DNA of 64,000 nucleotides. It comes from Bryoerythrophyllum caledonicum. Lineage: Eukaryota; Streptophyta; Bryopsida; Pottiales; Pottiaceae. The stretch lies in assembly GCA_963971425.1 (NCBI GenBank), contig OZ020525.1, forward strand, positions 12,344,187 through 12,408,186, written 5' to 3'. Shown in pieces: positions 1 through 12,021 of this stretch. The notes below the pieces were generated by a model that searched no databases, was not told the origin of the DNA, and saw only the letters and a list, made by a program, of their open reading frames with translations. How positions within the stretch are numbered: position 1 is the stretch's first letter; each line of letters opens with the position of its first letter. A program made the position numbers and the translations under genes.

Positions 1-2601
1 GATGAGCAAGTAATACTCATAATTCTATTCTGGTCTGAACTTATGAGTGTGGGGTTAAACGGTGACAACGAAAGTGGAGAACCGGTGCCAATCCTGACGT
101 GGCCCGACCCAGCTCACAGGTGCGAGACAATTCCTTGTCCAGTTTGCAGAAGGCGGTGAACATGGATGCAAATATTGGATGCAAGAGATGGATCTGATAT
201 GCGCTTAATAGTTCCCCTTACTCTAGTTCTCCAGATTTGCTATTGAAGTAAGCTTAGATCAGCTACCTTTTTTGAGTCTTATACTGGCATTTTGAGCCTG
301 TGTTTTCTTCTCCTTTTCTGTCATTCAGTTGAGACATCTAAGTCGTAAAAAAAATTATGTTGATGTAATACTGTTATGGTGTATTTAGGCAATTTGATTA
401 CTGCCGCTGAGTCCAATGGATTGAATGAAGTTACATCAGATTATTGTATGGAGTATGCGGTTCTTGTCTCACGTGCACCTATTTTGTGTAGGTAGCACAA
501 CGCAATTAGGACTTTGCATTCATTTAAGTTAGATTTTCTGCATCTTCTTATGCAGAAATGATGAGATAGAAGCTCACTAGTTCGTTTATACTAATTTTGT
601 GTTTTCCATCTTGTTGGAGATCACATGATTCAAGGGTAGCATTCACCAGTAAAATGATAGTGAACTAGTTCACTATCGTTATTGCCTTTGCGTTAGATGT
701 TGAATATGAATTTTGTTCGATGATTAGAAGCTGGTCGGGAAGAGTGTGCTCAGTGATATTCCTAGGATTAATAAAATCAATGACTTTGTTCAGACCCTTG
801 ATTGATCATTATTGAAGAAGTTTGACAGGGTCCAAGACTTGAGGATATGTCTAGAGTTGTGCAAACAACCGCTTATAATGACAATCAAATTATCTTATGT
901 CGTGCATGGCAAAAATTACAAAAAGTAGTGGAAATCGAAGGAGGTTGAGTGCCGTAATATGACTACTAGAGATGTCTGATAAGAGAAACCGGCAGTGACT
1001 AGAGATTCGAAGTTTTCAACATTCATTACAATATCAAATACCATTCTTTCACTGACCATATCCAGGTTTGCAGAACTGTCGGTTTATTGGAGCTGATCCA
1101 CCAGAAGTTCAGAACTCATATGTCTGTTCAGAAATTTTCGTTGATTTTATCTGTTGTGGGCACACTATTGGAAATGCTCTGTTCTTTACTAATTAAACCG
1201 TCCACAATGGCACAAGCACAAGCAGAGTTCAATGCTACTCAACTACTCTGAAACATAAGCATGAAAACTACACAACTAACTAAGACAGCAACTCACACAA
1301 GTACTACTACTCATACACAGCCAGAAGATGAATCTCATCCAAACCGACAGATACTTGTCACTGTTTGTGAACGTCCACTAAACGTCAATAAAATCTAACT
1401 AGTTTGTCTGTGAAAACTAACTAGTCGTTTAGCAAACTCCAATACGCACTTATACTGTTATCATTTTATTATCTGTTGCCGCTGTTTGGTGTATTGAAAA
1501 GTACTCTCCATCATAATGACTATGCTACCTACTTTCCGCTTGTAACAGACGCCCAACAGACTTTCACGAACAGTGGCTTCATTGGGATCTAGATGAGATG
1601 GAAGCTTTAAAGGTAAGGTAACCCCCATAACCGTCAAGTTAAGCAGTTTGCATATATGGAGAGCCCAAATTATAATTAAATTACTTTTCATAGTCAATAG
1701 AATTGCATTTTCAACCCAAGTGATTTCATATTTTTCCGATGTCATATAAATTAGCTATGAATTTCCAAAGTCACATGTGAAGAAAGTTGGGTTAGGGTCA
1801 GTAGGTGGGGGCCATGACATTCCCACAAATGGCCTAAAACCACCAACAAAAAAAGTGGAAACCGGGTATTACTCACTCTAAAACTAAATTCGAAAAATCC
1901 TAGTTCCCTTTATCTTACATGCACTTTGACACATTCACTAATTTTGATAGCAACCTATGCCCATTCATGCCATGATGCAAAACCGCCAATAATATTCACC
2001 CTTCTATTCATTTACCCCTAAAACCACGAGCTTTGAAACCAACTTCTGCTACCCATGCCTTTTGCTACCGGCACTAAATTAGGAGGTTGGTTACATGTGC
2101 AATTATTGGCGCTTTCTAGTGGAAAACTAGCTGTCAGTCATGATAGAATGTTGCTGGTTTTAGACATGACTACCTTAGATGATGTGAAATGATTAACCCT
2201 TAATCCCTGAAGGACCAGGACCAATTTTAGAGAAATCTCTACTCCATTGATAAATACTACCCTTCATGAATTTTTTGAGAATGTAATTGTAGGATCTTCT
2301 TCTAAACTTATATGAGATGATGTGGTGAAATTTGTTGTGAATTTTGACCATACTGATTAATAGATAATTGCAGTCAAAGATAAAAATGAATTTGTCCTCC
2401 AAACAAACATTTGGTCTTTTACGGATGAAAGGTCTCTCGGGAATTCATGTATATGGTCACATATATTACTCTTAGAATACAAAAAATGGATTAGAATTTG
2501 GCAAGACATACACCATTGGATTGAAGATTCTTCAACGTATTTCATTGGAGGTCATTTCAATTTTGTATTATGTTCAAATTCGATACCATTTTGCATTATC
2601 A
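1..2601. other. Intergenic, no gene recognised
   Basis: AT-rich sequence without a convincing reading frame, splice pattern or conserved motif on either strand. The short open frames near 1461-1745 and 2193-2545 have biased, low-information translations and no recognisable domain. Confidence 0.6.
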
Positions 2602-2961
2602 TAGGTGAACCTCTAGTTTGGCGTTTATTAATTAGAAAATGCTAGCCAAATTAAGTGGGAAAATATTTAATGAAATTGCGGAAACTAGAGAAACTATATA
2701 TTTACAGATATTGTCACATTGGAAGACATCATAGGGGAGTGGGGCTTGGAAAAGCTTCCCTTCAAGGTTGTGTATATATGGAGGCTTTGATTTAAAACCC
2801 CAAGGTCTTAGGTTTGAACCCCATGGTTGTCAAGTGTGCTAAATACAATAATATGTGATTTCTTACCGAAAATTAATTTATTTTTATTTTGGATGCCGAA
2901 TGACCTTTACTCACTTTAATTAATTATTCAGCATAGAGGTGCTGAACTAGAGGTTCACCTA
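2602..2961. mobile_element. MITE-like element with about 20-bp TIRs
   Basis: The left end at 2603-2622 reads AGGTGAACCTCTAGTTTGGC. The right end at 2941-2960 is its inverse with two changes. Inside each repeat an ATTAATTA stretch follows, so the inverted similarity extends loosely to about 40 bp. The 360-bp interior has no reading frame. Size and structure fit a non-autonomous miniature inverted-repeat element. I could not identify a target-site duplication, so the superfamily is open. Confidence 0.55.
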
Positions 2962-4623
2962 CAATATACGAACATACAAACATTTTGCAACTTCTAAAAC
3001 ACGTATTAAGTGCATTAATAATATAAATTTGAAATGGTATGTGCAATTGGGTTGGGATCAACAGATATACAAACTTTTAAAAGTATTGTATATATCAAAC
3101 TATTGTAGTGTGAAATACACAGAAAACATCATCTTGCAACCCAAATGTAGCTACTCAGACCTTGAAGAGTTAACATGTAGCACATTAGTTCGTTCTAGAA
3201 CTTCTAGTACTATCCAGCTTTTTCTTTGTAGCAGTCAAGCTACATTTAACCCTAAATCCTAAACCGTCGGATCATCATGCAACCAGCTAGATTACTCAAT
3301 CCAGAAGGTGAGTCCACCTGTTGCTGATGCGTCCGACTGACTTCCGCGGCACTTTTGGAATGCTCGACACGAATTGAGGAGTGGCTTTCAAGGCTGAATC
3401 GTTGGATGAATGCGAGGCAGAGTCATGTAGTTCAATGGCGTTTTTTGCTTTTAAGAATACCAAGGATTAAATTCAGGATTTGAGGGTTTTATGGAGGTGT
3501 CAGTTACCACCAATGGCACAAATCTCCCCAAAACAAACAAGAACATTGTTGAACAATGTTGGTTGATTGAACCAGTGTGGTATGCATATTCAGCAAAGTC
3601 GCTCACATGGCTGATTGAACAAATCTGGCGCATACAAATGCAGAATGTCGCTGACACAACGACGCTAGCATGTGAGCAATGAGCAGTGAGCGGTGAGCAG
3701 TGAGCAGTGAGCAATGAGCCCTTTAGCTAAATTTGGAAAAAATAGTACTAAAAAGGAATTATTACTATTTTAAAATATTAGGAATTACTTAAATTAGTAT
3801 ATTTGATGGTCCTATGACAAAGTGTTTATGATTGCCTTTGGCAATAAAAAAGTCGTGAAGGAGTTGTGAATGTGGCCGTTTTGAAGTGAATTGTCTAATT
3901 AACAGGCATTGTTGAAATCACTCATTGCTTTTGAGTAATTCCATTTGGTGTCGTTGCTAGATGAAACATACTGGAAATTGAATATTTGGATGAACAGAGA
4001 CTGGATGAAGCAAAACAAATATTTCTGTTCGTCTATGCCAATTCAGATGTGAAATTTTTTATTTTGTAGTGAAAAGTAAGAAACCTAATAACAAGCAAGA
4101 AGAAATCTAATTGACTCCAATATACGATTAAAAGCAGGGAACACATTTTCTTTTCTGAGAAAAATGCCTCCTTGATACCAAAGAGGCCATTTGATGCTCC
4201 AATTAAACAAAAAATTGCAAAAAAAAAAAGAACATCGAATGGACCTTTCACAAATCCATTTAGCAGCCCTAAATTGAATCCAATGTTTCAAACAGGTGAA
4301 GAGGGATAAAATCCACACAAAAAAAAACCAAAAAAACTAAAATAAACCTAAAAAAAAACACAAAGAACACTACAGAAAAAAAAAAAAAAAAAAACTACAA
4401 AAAGACAATACACAGAAAAAAAAAATGAATGAAAGACATTATACAAAAAGAATTACACCAAAAAACCACTAAAAAAATTAGAAAAGCAGAAAAATTAACA
4501 CAAACATAAACACAAAAAAACACCAGAACAAATTTAAAAAAAAAAAAAAAAAAACCAAAAAAAAACTAGAATAAAAAACAAATTAAAAAAGGATAGAAGA
4601 AAAATATTGCTAGGGTGAAATGG
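2962..4623. other. Intergenic with short tandem repeats and A-rich tract
   Basis: No gene recognised. At 3672-3719 a 7-bp unit of the type GTGAGCA/ATGAGCA is repeated six to seven times. From about 4318 to 4575 the plus strand is strongly A-rich, with runs of A up to about 20 broken by C, which is low-complexity sequence. No poly(A)-tailed element could be assigned to it. Confidence 0.5.
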
Positions 4624-4661
4624 GCTCTTCGGTACCGAAGAGCATAATTGGAGCTCCAATT
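4624..4661. other. Two adjacent perfect palindromes
   Basis: A perfect 20-bp palindrome, GCTCTTCGGTACCGAAGAGC (4624-4643), is followed after two bases by a perfect 16-bp palindrome, AATTGGAGCTCCAATT (4646-4661). The core CTTCGGTACCGAAG differs by one base from the near-palindrome that recurs at 10.8-13.1 kb. It lies about 170 bp beyond the stop codon of the minus-strand MULE gene. Function unknown. Confidence 0.7.
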
Positions 4662-4827
4662 TTTTTTAAAACCATTAGAATGGATAAATGACTTCCTAAC
4701 AAAGTGAAGGACAATGCAATTACATAACCTATCAATATAACAGTTTTGCACTTTAGGTCCCTATGCACATGAAAGAAATAACCATGCGCCTAACTATATG
4801 AAGGCGACCTAGGTTTAGGCTAACAGT

Positions 4828-7800
4828 TTAGAGATCAGTGCCTCGCAGAAGTTGTTGAATCTCATCAAAACTGAGACTCGCAGCGTGAACATATTTGTCC
4901 ACTTGGCAATCAGCCTTACAGAGGTATCTGTAAACATAATACAAATGCTTGCAGTTCAGCCACGGTTTCCGATTGCCAAGTGCACCAGTGCTCATGGTAA
5001 CAAAATAATCACAAGTGCAAGACGGCAAGTCACTAAGTGAAATTAGATAGGTCTTCTGCTTCGGGAAGATACCCGAGTCCAGTGTGATGATTCTGCCATA
5101 ACCAGGGTATGGAATCATGGTAACGGATTTCACGGTTGCCCGAACATTCCTAGCAGTCTCCCATTTGTTAAGGTGATCCACGATGGGTGCCTTTGGATTC
5201 CTCTTTATCGTCCTTCCATAACGCTTTGTTGGATGGCCACCCGCATCTGGGGGGGTGGGGCTTGGAGTGTTTGAAGTAGCTACAGAAGGAGACGTGTTGA
5301 AAAGGCGTCTAGGAGATATATTAAAGTCCTTCGTCTGAAGCTCAAATCCCCCATCTTCCAATGCCAGAATCTCAGCCTTAGTGAGATTTGTACCACGTGC
5401 AATTGGCCAAGTAGTTGGAAGAGGGGGCCAATCGTGCACATATCTAAACTTGCCAGCTTGGACACAACGCACAATATCGTCCGAACAAAACCAGAAATCA
5501 GAAGAAATAATTAATCTGGTCCCCCACTCTGTCATTTTACCATTGTAAGTAGGGGCAGGAGTGCCCTTTACCTTGTCACGGCATACCTTGGCACCACATT
5601 TGGTCTTCTGGCCCACTTGGACGGCATAGCACTTCTTGGTGACTTTAGTGCACCGAGCAATGTGCCATTGATGTGGATTGCACTCAGTTTCTAGGATTGA
5701 AGTTGCATGGCCCCGGTCTGACAATGGTTCTATGGGTGGAGTAATAACCACACTTGAAGGACCGGCGTCTGTTCGAGATCGAGTAGAGCGGGTTTGTACA
5801 CGGGGATGAGAGTAGTTCACCTTATCATGGCGGTGAGAGTCTTCATCAGATCCCGGCGGAAGATCTAGTTTTCGCTTCGTGGATCCAAATACCTCCTCGC
5901 CTTCCAAATGGGGAACTCGAGTAGCAAATTGATTTGCGCCAGGGAGCTTTTTGATTGCTGTAGCAACCTTTAGTGGATCCTTAGATCGTCGGGCTGCCCG
6001 TAAACGAAGTTCGTCGAGGTGGGGCCGAGTTCCCGAAGCGTGACCCTGTAAATAGGCCCAATAGTTTGTGGTTTGCATCATTGCACGCATCATATCGTCC
6101 GTCGTAGCAACATATAAGCACGTCCCTCTATTGCCCGACATTTGTAACCATCTATTGTGCACCGTCTCAGATAGGTTGCAGGATGGCATTTCAGCCAATT
6201 CTTCAATGTCGAGGTCTTGTCGAGCAGTCAACAGAATTCAGGGATTTAGGTTAGGGCATGTGAAATCGAAGAGCGAAGATACATAGGCTTAGGGTTAGTG
6301 TTTAGAAGACGTAGAGTATGTATAGAAGGAGGTAAATCAATGTAGGGTTAGGTTTGTGATAACTTACCATGTCCATGAAGCTACCCCATTGGCGGTAGCG
6401 GAAGTGCCAAAAACCGAGCCAATCGTCCAGCTCACGTACAGCATCCTCCGTTGCTGCACGAGATGAGAGCCACCAACCTTTAATGCCGAGGTATAATACT
6501 TCGGCCTCTTCAAATGATTTTGCATCTCTATACTGTCTACATAGCTTGATATGTTGGTCTTGTAAATCAGTTCGGATAAGCTTCTTTGTGTGCCGATTGA
6601 GTGACGTTACCCAGTGAAGAAAGCATGTCCTCTCTCTATCAACCATCTTTGCTGTTGGGTCGCCGCTTCCGTAGATTATCCTCACAGCGTTCCAGTTAGC
6701 CTGCGCACTATCCGCCATGAAACCCTTGAAATTAGGGTTTGTGATACCGTGGCGAGCCATCACATTGTTGAGAGCTGACCACATCAACTTCTGAGACTCA
6801 ACGTCCTCGCTCTGCATATCACATATGGCGATGCTCATCACCCGACAGTATTCAGGATCGTATACATGGCATGCCATTGTAGTCCAACTCTTCACACGTT
6901 TGACATGGTCGAACATGATCCAGGAGTTCTGCAGGTCTCCGCCAATTTGCATTCGCCTTACGAGATCCACACCGCTCCCTGGACCTTCTTCAGACATCTT
7001 GAAGAGGTACACCTTATCTTTTCCTTGTCCCGGGAAAACGCTATCTTGGATGTATGCGTAGGGACTCTTCAACTTGAGTTTGATGATGTTGTCTAGTGGT
7101 CCTCCATTTGCATTGGGACGTAATGTAGAGATAGCGTGCGGATGTTGGGTGAGCTTAGGATTCGAAATCTCTCCATCACCGCCACAAGGGAATCTCCACG
7201 AAGGGGTTCAGGGACTCCCTCCCGATCAAGTGCAAACAATTCGGTGGACAAGAACTCTTTACTTGCGGCAAGAGCAATTGCAGAGTTCTTGCCAGTTGGG
7301 GTTCTGTGGACCTCATTACTCACAAGCTCAGAAACTCTTTGAACAGACTCTCGACATACTCCTTTTGCGGTCGGATGTTGGTGGGTGCCCACGTGAATAC
7401 AAGCTCTTCCAATTCCACTCTTGTTAAGAATGTAATACATTCTGCACGGACAAGAGGCAATACAAGAGGGCGGAGACTTACAAATTCGACATTGGACAGT
7501 GGAATGCGCCGGTGGCTGCTCCCCTACGAGAAATACGTGCGTTGTAATGCCATCCCACTCCGTGTCGTTGTGGAAGCCGGAGCGACGCAATCTCGGACAA
7601 CTGTCGTTCATGCATTGGAGGTGACCGACACAACTTGAGTATCTGAAGGTAAGACCATAGTCATTGACAATGTTAGTAGTATGTGTTTTGGTCCATAGAT
7701 GACCATCATATCTTTTGTCCATCCCTTCCATCTTACGAGCGTATGATGGAGACAAATTACTCGGCATGGGTGGGAACTCAAACATTACGTCACCATTGAA

Positions 7801-8451
7801 CTCTGAAGGAAGAAATTGGACTTTCTCACACCGTAGAGCATGTAGATCCAAAAATTTCAAATCACTCTTTCCACGTGGTCTGCACTGTAACTGCTTAAGA
7901 CAATTGAGGATGCTTGTAGGATCTGAGGCTGGATGAAGAGGAGGACGTGAATTCTGAAATGGCAGAGTAGAGACTGACTGTGACAAAGTTTCAGGGACTT
8001 CAAAGACAGTTTCTGTAATTGGAGATAGGAAGGAGAAACGGGAATTTGATCTAGGAACGGATTCATCATCTGAGGACTCACTAAGTAGGATAGTCGCACT
8101 ATCAAATGATTCAACTTTGACTGGAGCTGGAGGAGACAAATGCACAGTCGGCTTCTTTGACTCTGAAGTGGGAACAGAGGGGCAAAGGATTGGATTTCCG
8201 TAAACCCTATATTTTCCTGGCAAAAGTCTCCAGAGAAGGTCACCATCATGGATATGTTTCTTCTGCATAATTGTAGACAGTACTAACTCTCCGTTTGGAT
8301 CAAAGACTTCCTCCTCAATCCACATAGACCTCATAGCATAATTGAAACGATGAGTGAGCATCGATTCAAAGACCCATGCTACGTCATCGTCACCTAGAGG
8401 GACGGAGATCGGAACGCTTCCATCTCCACCACGAATAGTTGCCATAGCCAT
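4828..8451 (-). pseudogene. MULE (Mutator-like) transposase with SWIM zinc finger, frameshifted
   Basis: The product would be a Mutator-superfamily DNA transposase that acts in the nucleus. The ATG at 8451 opens a 452-codon frame holding a Cys/His-rich, FLYWCH-like DNA-binding region that ends with a THQHP motif. A one-base frameshift near 7100 leads into the DDE core: the segment with GFMADSAQANWNAV carries a likely catalytic Asp, and CFLHW is the usual C-x2-H. A GTAAGT donor at 6367 starts a short intron, with an acceptor near 6217 whose phase is imperfect. The last 467 codons end in a SWIM finger: CTC, then CKH about 27 residues later (C-x-C-xn-C-x-H). A DNA element is clear; its long terminal repeats were not found. 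It is probably inactive because of the frameshift. Confidence 0.8.
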
Positions 8452-9110
8452 GGCGTGTGGGGGGACGTAAACTGCTGCTACTACTACGGAACTGACCCGA
8501 TACGAACACTCTTACGAATGTGGGAATTTGTATGAATGGATATATGGTAGAAAAAGAAGGGTTGAAATAGAATAGAGACGTTGTGAGTATATTAATTTAG
8601 TGAATTTAAAATGTAAGTTTTAGTAGTTTGGTAAGTTTTTTAGAAGTGCTAGTTACAGATGAGCAGCAGCTGGCGGCTAGCATGTATAAAATTAGAAATG
8701 TCTAAAATTATGTTACGATACACGTTGATCTAATAGTCTAATGAAAAAGTGGAAAGGAAGCTAAAATGATGGCTACAAGAAAGGTTATTGCAAGTTAAAT
8801 CTTAAAGCATTAATCTCGTGGGGTGCAAGTGACAATGCTTTAATCTCGTGGGGTACGAGTATTTAGAAATTGGGTTTTAAATATTGTGATACTTGAGTTT
8901 ATTTCTAACATATCATAGTAGAAGGTAGTGGGCAAATAATGCAAATGACAGTTAGCATTGATTAATTTTGGTTATGAACTAATATTGTCATTACATATAA
9001 TATTTACGCCTATTCAATATAGCTGAGTGGTTGGTATCTTTGAACTTTAGGGTAGCAAGTGGGACCGCATAACTATAGTGTGGAAATGCTTTAACGTTAA
9101 TGTGTAGTGG
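8452..9110. other. Intergenic, 5' flank of the MULE gene
   Basis: No gene recognised. The segment TAATCTCGTGGGGT occurs twice, at 8811-8824 and 8841-8854. A TAGCTGAGTGGTTGG stretch near 9020 looks like a tRNA A box but has no partner B box. Confidence 0.4.
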
Positions 9111-9485
9111 TTGAAAAGAGGAATGCAGGAAGAGGTGAAGCGCAGACGCTATAAGTCTAGATTCAGGTTTTCCACTCCAAAGCAGCTCCTGAAGTCTAGA
9201 ATGGCACGACGAACAAGGTCTAGGAGATTGGATTTGGATGGGACTTCGCTTAGTTCAACTTTTGATAACATGGTGTGTGGTGACCATTTCGAGCGCGAGG
9301 AGGAGGAGACCGGCATTGCGAGTTTATTAGGCAATAGGGACGACATCGTTCAAGGAATGCAAAGTGTTATAGTCATGGGAGAAGATGACAATTTGCGCAT
9401 GACCAACAACAACCCTGTGGAGTCAGCATATGACAAGAAAAACATGGATTTTTCGGGCGATGAATCTCAAAGGGTAATTTCATAA
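9111..9485 (+). CDS. Hypothetical Arg-rich ORF
   Basis: An open frame of 124 codons beginning at a TTG, with a basic N-terminal half (RRRYKSRFRF, RRTRSRRLDLDG) and an acidic C-terminal half. I do not recognise a family. It ends close to a GTAATT that could be a splice donor, so it may be one exon of a longer gene, or chance. The upstream frame has no clear ATG. Low confidence that it is real. Confidence 0.2.
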   Translation: MKRGMQEEVKRRRYKSRFRFSTPKQLLKSRMARRTRSRRLDLDGTSLSSTFDNMVCGDHFEREEEETGIASLLGNRDDIVQGMQSVIVMGEDDNLRMTNNNPVESAYDKKNMDFSGDESQRVIS

Positions 9486-10700
9486 CTTTTCTGATGTGGT
9501 GTAATATTTTGAATTTTCTAATGAGGTTTTGAATTTTTGTCTACATCATGAGTGGGCTTTGGAGGCTTTGCAGTATGTTTGGATTTTAGATCTAAATTTT
9601 TTTTCTATCTAAAAAATTAAATTGCTTTCCAAAATACATGGCTACTTTTTAAACCTGAAGTATCTGCAATATATTTTCTTATTATAAACACCTTCACTAT
9701 GTGTGATTTTGAGCGTGTAATGACCACCACATGGTAGAACATAGATCCATAGAATTATGCAATGTGTAGTACAAATGTATGCCAATATCTTGAGTCAAAG
9801 AACGCTGACACTGTCCGCACTGGGAACGAAAAAACCACAGTGCATTTTTCACTAGACTCTGATTTTTACAATCCGTACGGTCAAATTTTATGAAATTTTT
9901 TATGTGTCACATTGTAGTAGTGAACTAGAAGATCCTACGGTTGGATATAGTAGGAAGTTTTTACACCCAGTATTGCAACGCCACATCTTAGAAGGGTAGT
10001 TTTGAAGTGTTTTTGGTGTGAAATTGTCAAGGAATTCTAGGGGTACGTCAAGGGGAAGCGGAAAGTATGCCTATATCTTGAGTCAAAGTATGATGACTAA
10101 AATTTTAGATCAAATGGTTAATAGTGGTAATAAATTGTTTCAATTAGTCTTTCAACCATGCATCTCCAAGTAGTTCTATTTAAGTGTTTTGGTGTGAAAC
10201 GGGATGTAATCATGTGAATGAAGTTGTGCCTTTGAATGGATGTGCGTATAATGGATGAGAAGTTGGTAGGTCATTGGGGAGGTTCACGTCTGTTTGATTT
10301 CTCCTTTGAGTGTTGTCGGAGAGGGGGCGAAGTTGTTTTCAGGGAGATTTTTGGGAGCGGCCTGATGTTCTCAGTGTTGCAGTGCGTGCGCGAAGGGTTT
10401 GAGAGGGTTTGAGTTCGCAAGGATTGCAAGCATTTCGCCACTTCGTCAGGTGTGTTCGGCAGTCGATCATCTCAGTCCGCCACTCTTATGCTTCAAGCAC
10501 ATTCGCAAAGTTTGTCGATCATTGCTGAACTGAATCGTCAGTTTGAATCTGGATTCTAGATTTCGGTGTCGGATCTGGATTTTGAACTATTCTTTGTTGG
10601 GGTACTGAGACTTTAACGCTAGATCTTGATTCTATGAAGCTCCATAGTATGATCTCGACTCTGAAGATGTGAAGTAACTTTGAAGTTCTGTCGGATCTGG
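9486..10700. other. Intergenic with one partial copy of dispersed repeat R
   Basis: No gene recognised. The stretch at about 9840-9960 (ACAATCCGTACGGTCAAA and following) resembles the noncoding repeat family also seen near 17.3, 46.2, 46.9, 53.9 and 54.4 kb. Confidence 0.4.
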
Positions 10701-10710
10701 AACTTCGACG

Positions 10711-10760
10711 TCGATCTCGATCTCGATCTTGATGTCGATCTCGATCTCGATCTGGATCTG
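10711..10760. repeat. GATCTC hexamer microsatellite
   Basis: Imperfect tandem GATCTC/GATCTG/GATGTC units. On either strand they translate to Asp/Arg/Ser-rich peptides, which explains the open frames there. Simple repeat. Confidence 0.75.
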
Positions 10761-11343
10761 AAGACGTGAAGTTCGCAAGGGTCAATGAGACTCCTTCGCT
10801 GCCGAAGGAGCATGCTTTCCACTGCTTAGCATCCGAGACTCATCACCTTCGAGACCTATGATAACCTAGTAGCAGAATGTTGCTTCTACTGCAGCAGCCT
10901 CGTGAGTTTGGTGGCGCCTGCATCGTAAGTCGGTGTAGATGTAGGAAGCAACCGACTCTGAACTTTTCTATAAACTGACGGCCTTCGGTGCCGAAGGAGG
11001 TGATCCAGCCTGCCTTCGGTGTCTATTTCGTGTCAAGGGTTTGACTTCGTTGGATGAAGAAGCGACGTCAATATTATATAATAAGCTGTTTTCTTGGGGG
11101 GTGACGGTGGGGAAGGCTGAGTGTTGTGGGAACATGATTGAGGGCACCACGTGTTGGGACAAGCATCTTGGGGTTGGGTGTGTTGTACGGGTTGGCCTGG
11201 GTTACGATCACAGTGGTGGTGGGGGACCATATGACACTCGTCAGCACCTAAAGCAATGATCGATAGAATTGGGACTTTCTGTTGCTACGGCATGAAATGA
11301 GTGAAGGAATATTGGGGGGCTGTACTTTTGAAAGGAATAGCGA

Positions 11344-12021
11344 CCTGGTTGATCCTGCCAGTAGTCATATGGACGTCTCAAAGATTAAGCCATGCATGTG
11401 TAAGTATAAACTCTTTTGTTCTGTGAAACAGCGAATGGCTTATTAAATCAGTTTTCGTCGATGGTACCTTGAAACTGCGATTGGCTTATTAAATCAGTTT
11501 TCGTCGATGGTACCTTGAAACTGCGAATGGCTTATTAAATCAGTTTTCGTCGATGGTACCTTGAAACTGCGATTGGCTTATTAAATCAGTTTTCGTCGAT
11601 GGTACCTTGAAACTGCGAATGGCTTATTAAATCAGTTTTCTTCGATGGTACCTTGAAACTGCGAATGGCTTATTAAATCAGTTTTCGTCGATGGTACCAT
11701 GAAACTGCGATTGGCTTATTAAATCAGTTTTCTTCGATGGTACCTTGAAACTGCGAATGGCTTATTAAATCAGTTTTCTTCGATGGTACCTTGGCTACTC
11801 GGATAATCGTAGTAATTCTAGAACTAATATGTGCACAAACTCCCGACTCGGCTGGCCAGGAAGGGACGTATTTATTAGATGAAATGCCGATGCCGGTATT
11901 GCGGTGAATCATGATAACTTGTTGCCACGGCCTCTTGCCAACGTCGTGGTTTCATTCAAATTTCCGCCCTATCAACTTTCGATGGTAGGATAGAGGCCTA
12001 CCATGGTGGTAACGAGTGATG
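11344..12021 (+). pseudogene. 18S rRNA 5'-domain fragment, internally expanded
   Basis: The sequence starts with ACCTGGTTGATCCTGCCAG, the universal start of eukaryotic 18S rRNA. It runs through the segment with AAGATTAAGCCATGCATG, TAGTAATTCTAGA, CATTCAAATTTC and CTACCATGGTGGTAACG, then loses rRNA similarity near 12021. This covers only about the first 350 nt of the mature RNA, about 20% of the gene. It has many substitutions and an internal 46-bp tandem expansion, so it cannot be a working small-subunit rRNA. It lies in the 5' region of the spliced gene at 13206 and between the palindromic sites. It may be an rDNA-derived insertion or part of a repeat family. Confidence 0.88.
11437..11790 (+). 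repeat. 46-bp tandem repeat inside the 18S fragment, 8 copies
   Basis: The unit starts GGCTTATTAAATCAGTTTT and ends TTGAAACTGCGAAT. Copies begin at 11437, 11483, 11529, 11575, 11621, 11667, 11713 and 11759, an exact 46-bp period. Copies differ at few positions (CGTCG/CTTCG, GCGAAT/GCGATT). The unit corresponds to one stretch of 18S rRNA present once in the normal gene, so it arose by local duplication after the fragment formed. The near identity of the copies suggests recent or homogenised expansion. Confidence 0.9.

Noticed and set aside
2790..2830. tRNA-derived SINE, from a B-box-like GGTTTGAACCCC
   Set aside because: No A box at the right distance and no repeat ends; one motif is not enough.
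4318..4575. Poly(A) tail of a LINE or retrogene
   Set aside because: The A-rich region is broken by many C-containing motifs and nothing upstream resembles a retroposed gene.
9018..9060. tRNA or SINE start (TAGCTGAGTGGTTGG)
   Set aside because: No B box and no cloverleaf can be drawn from the following sequence.
11437..11790. CRISPR-like array (46-bp repeats)
   Set aside because: Repeats are directly contiguous without spacers, and the context is eukaryotic.
11344..12021. A functional 18S rRNA gene
   Set aside because: Only about the first fifth of the gene is present, with an expanded interior and no downstream 5.8S or 28S.
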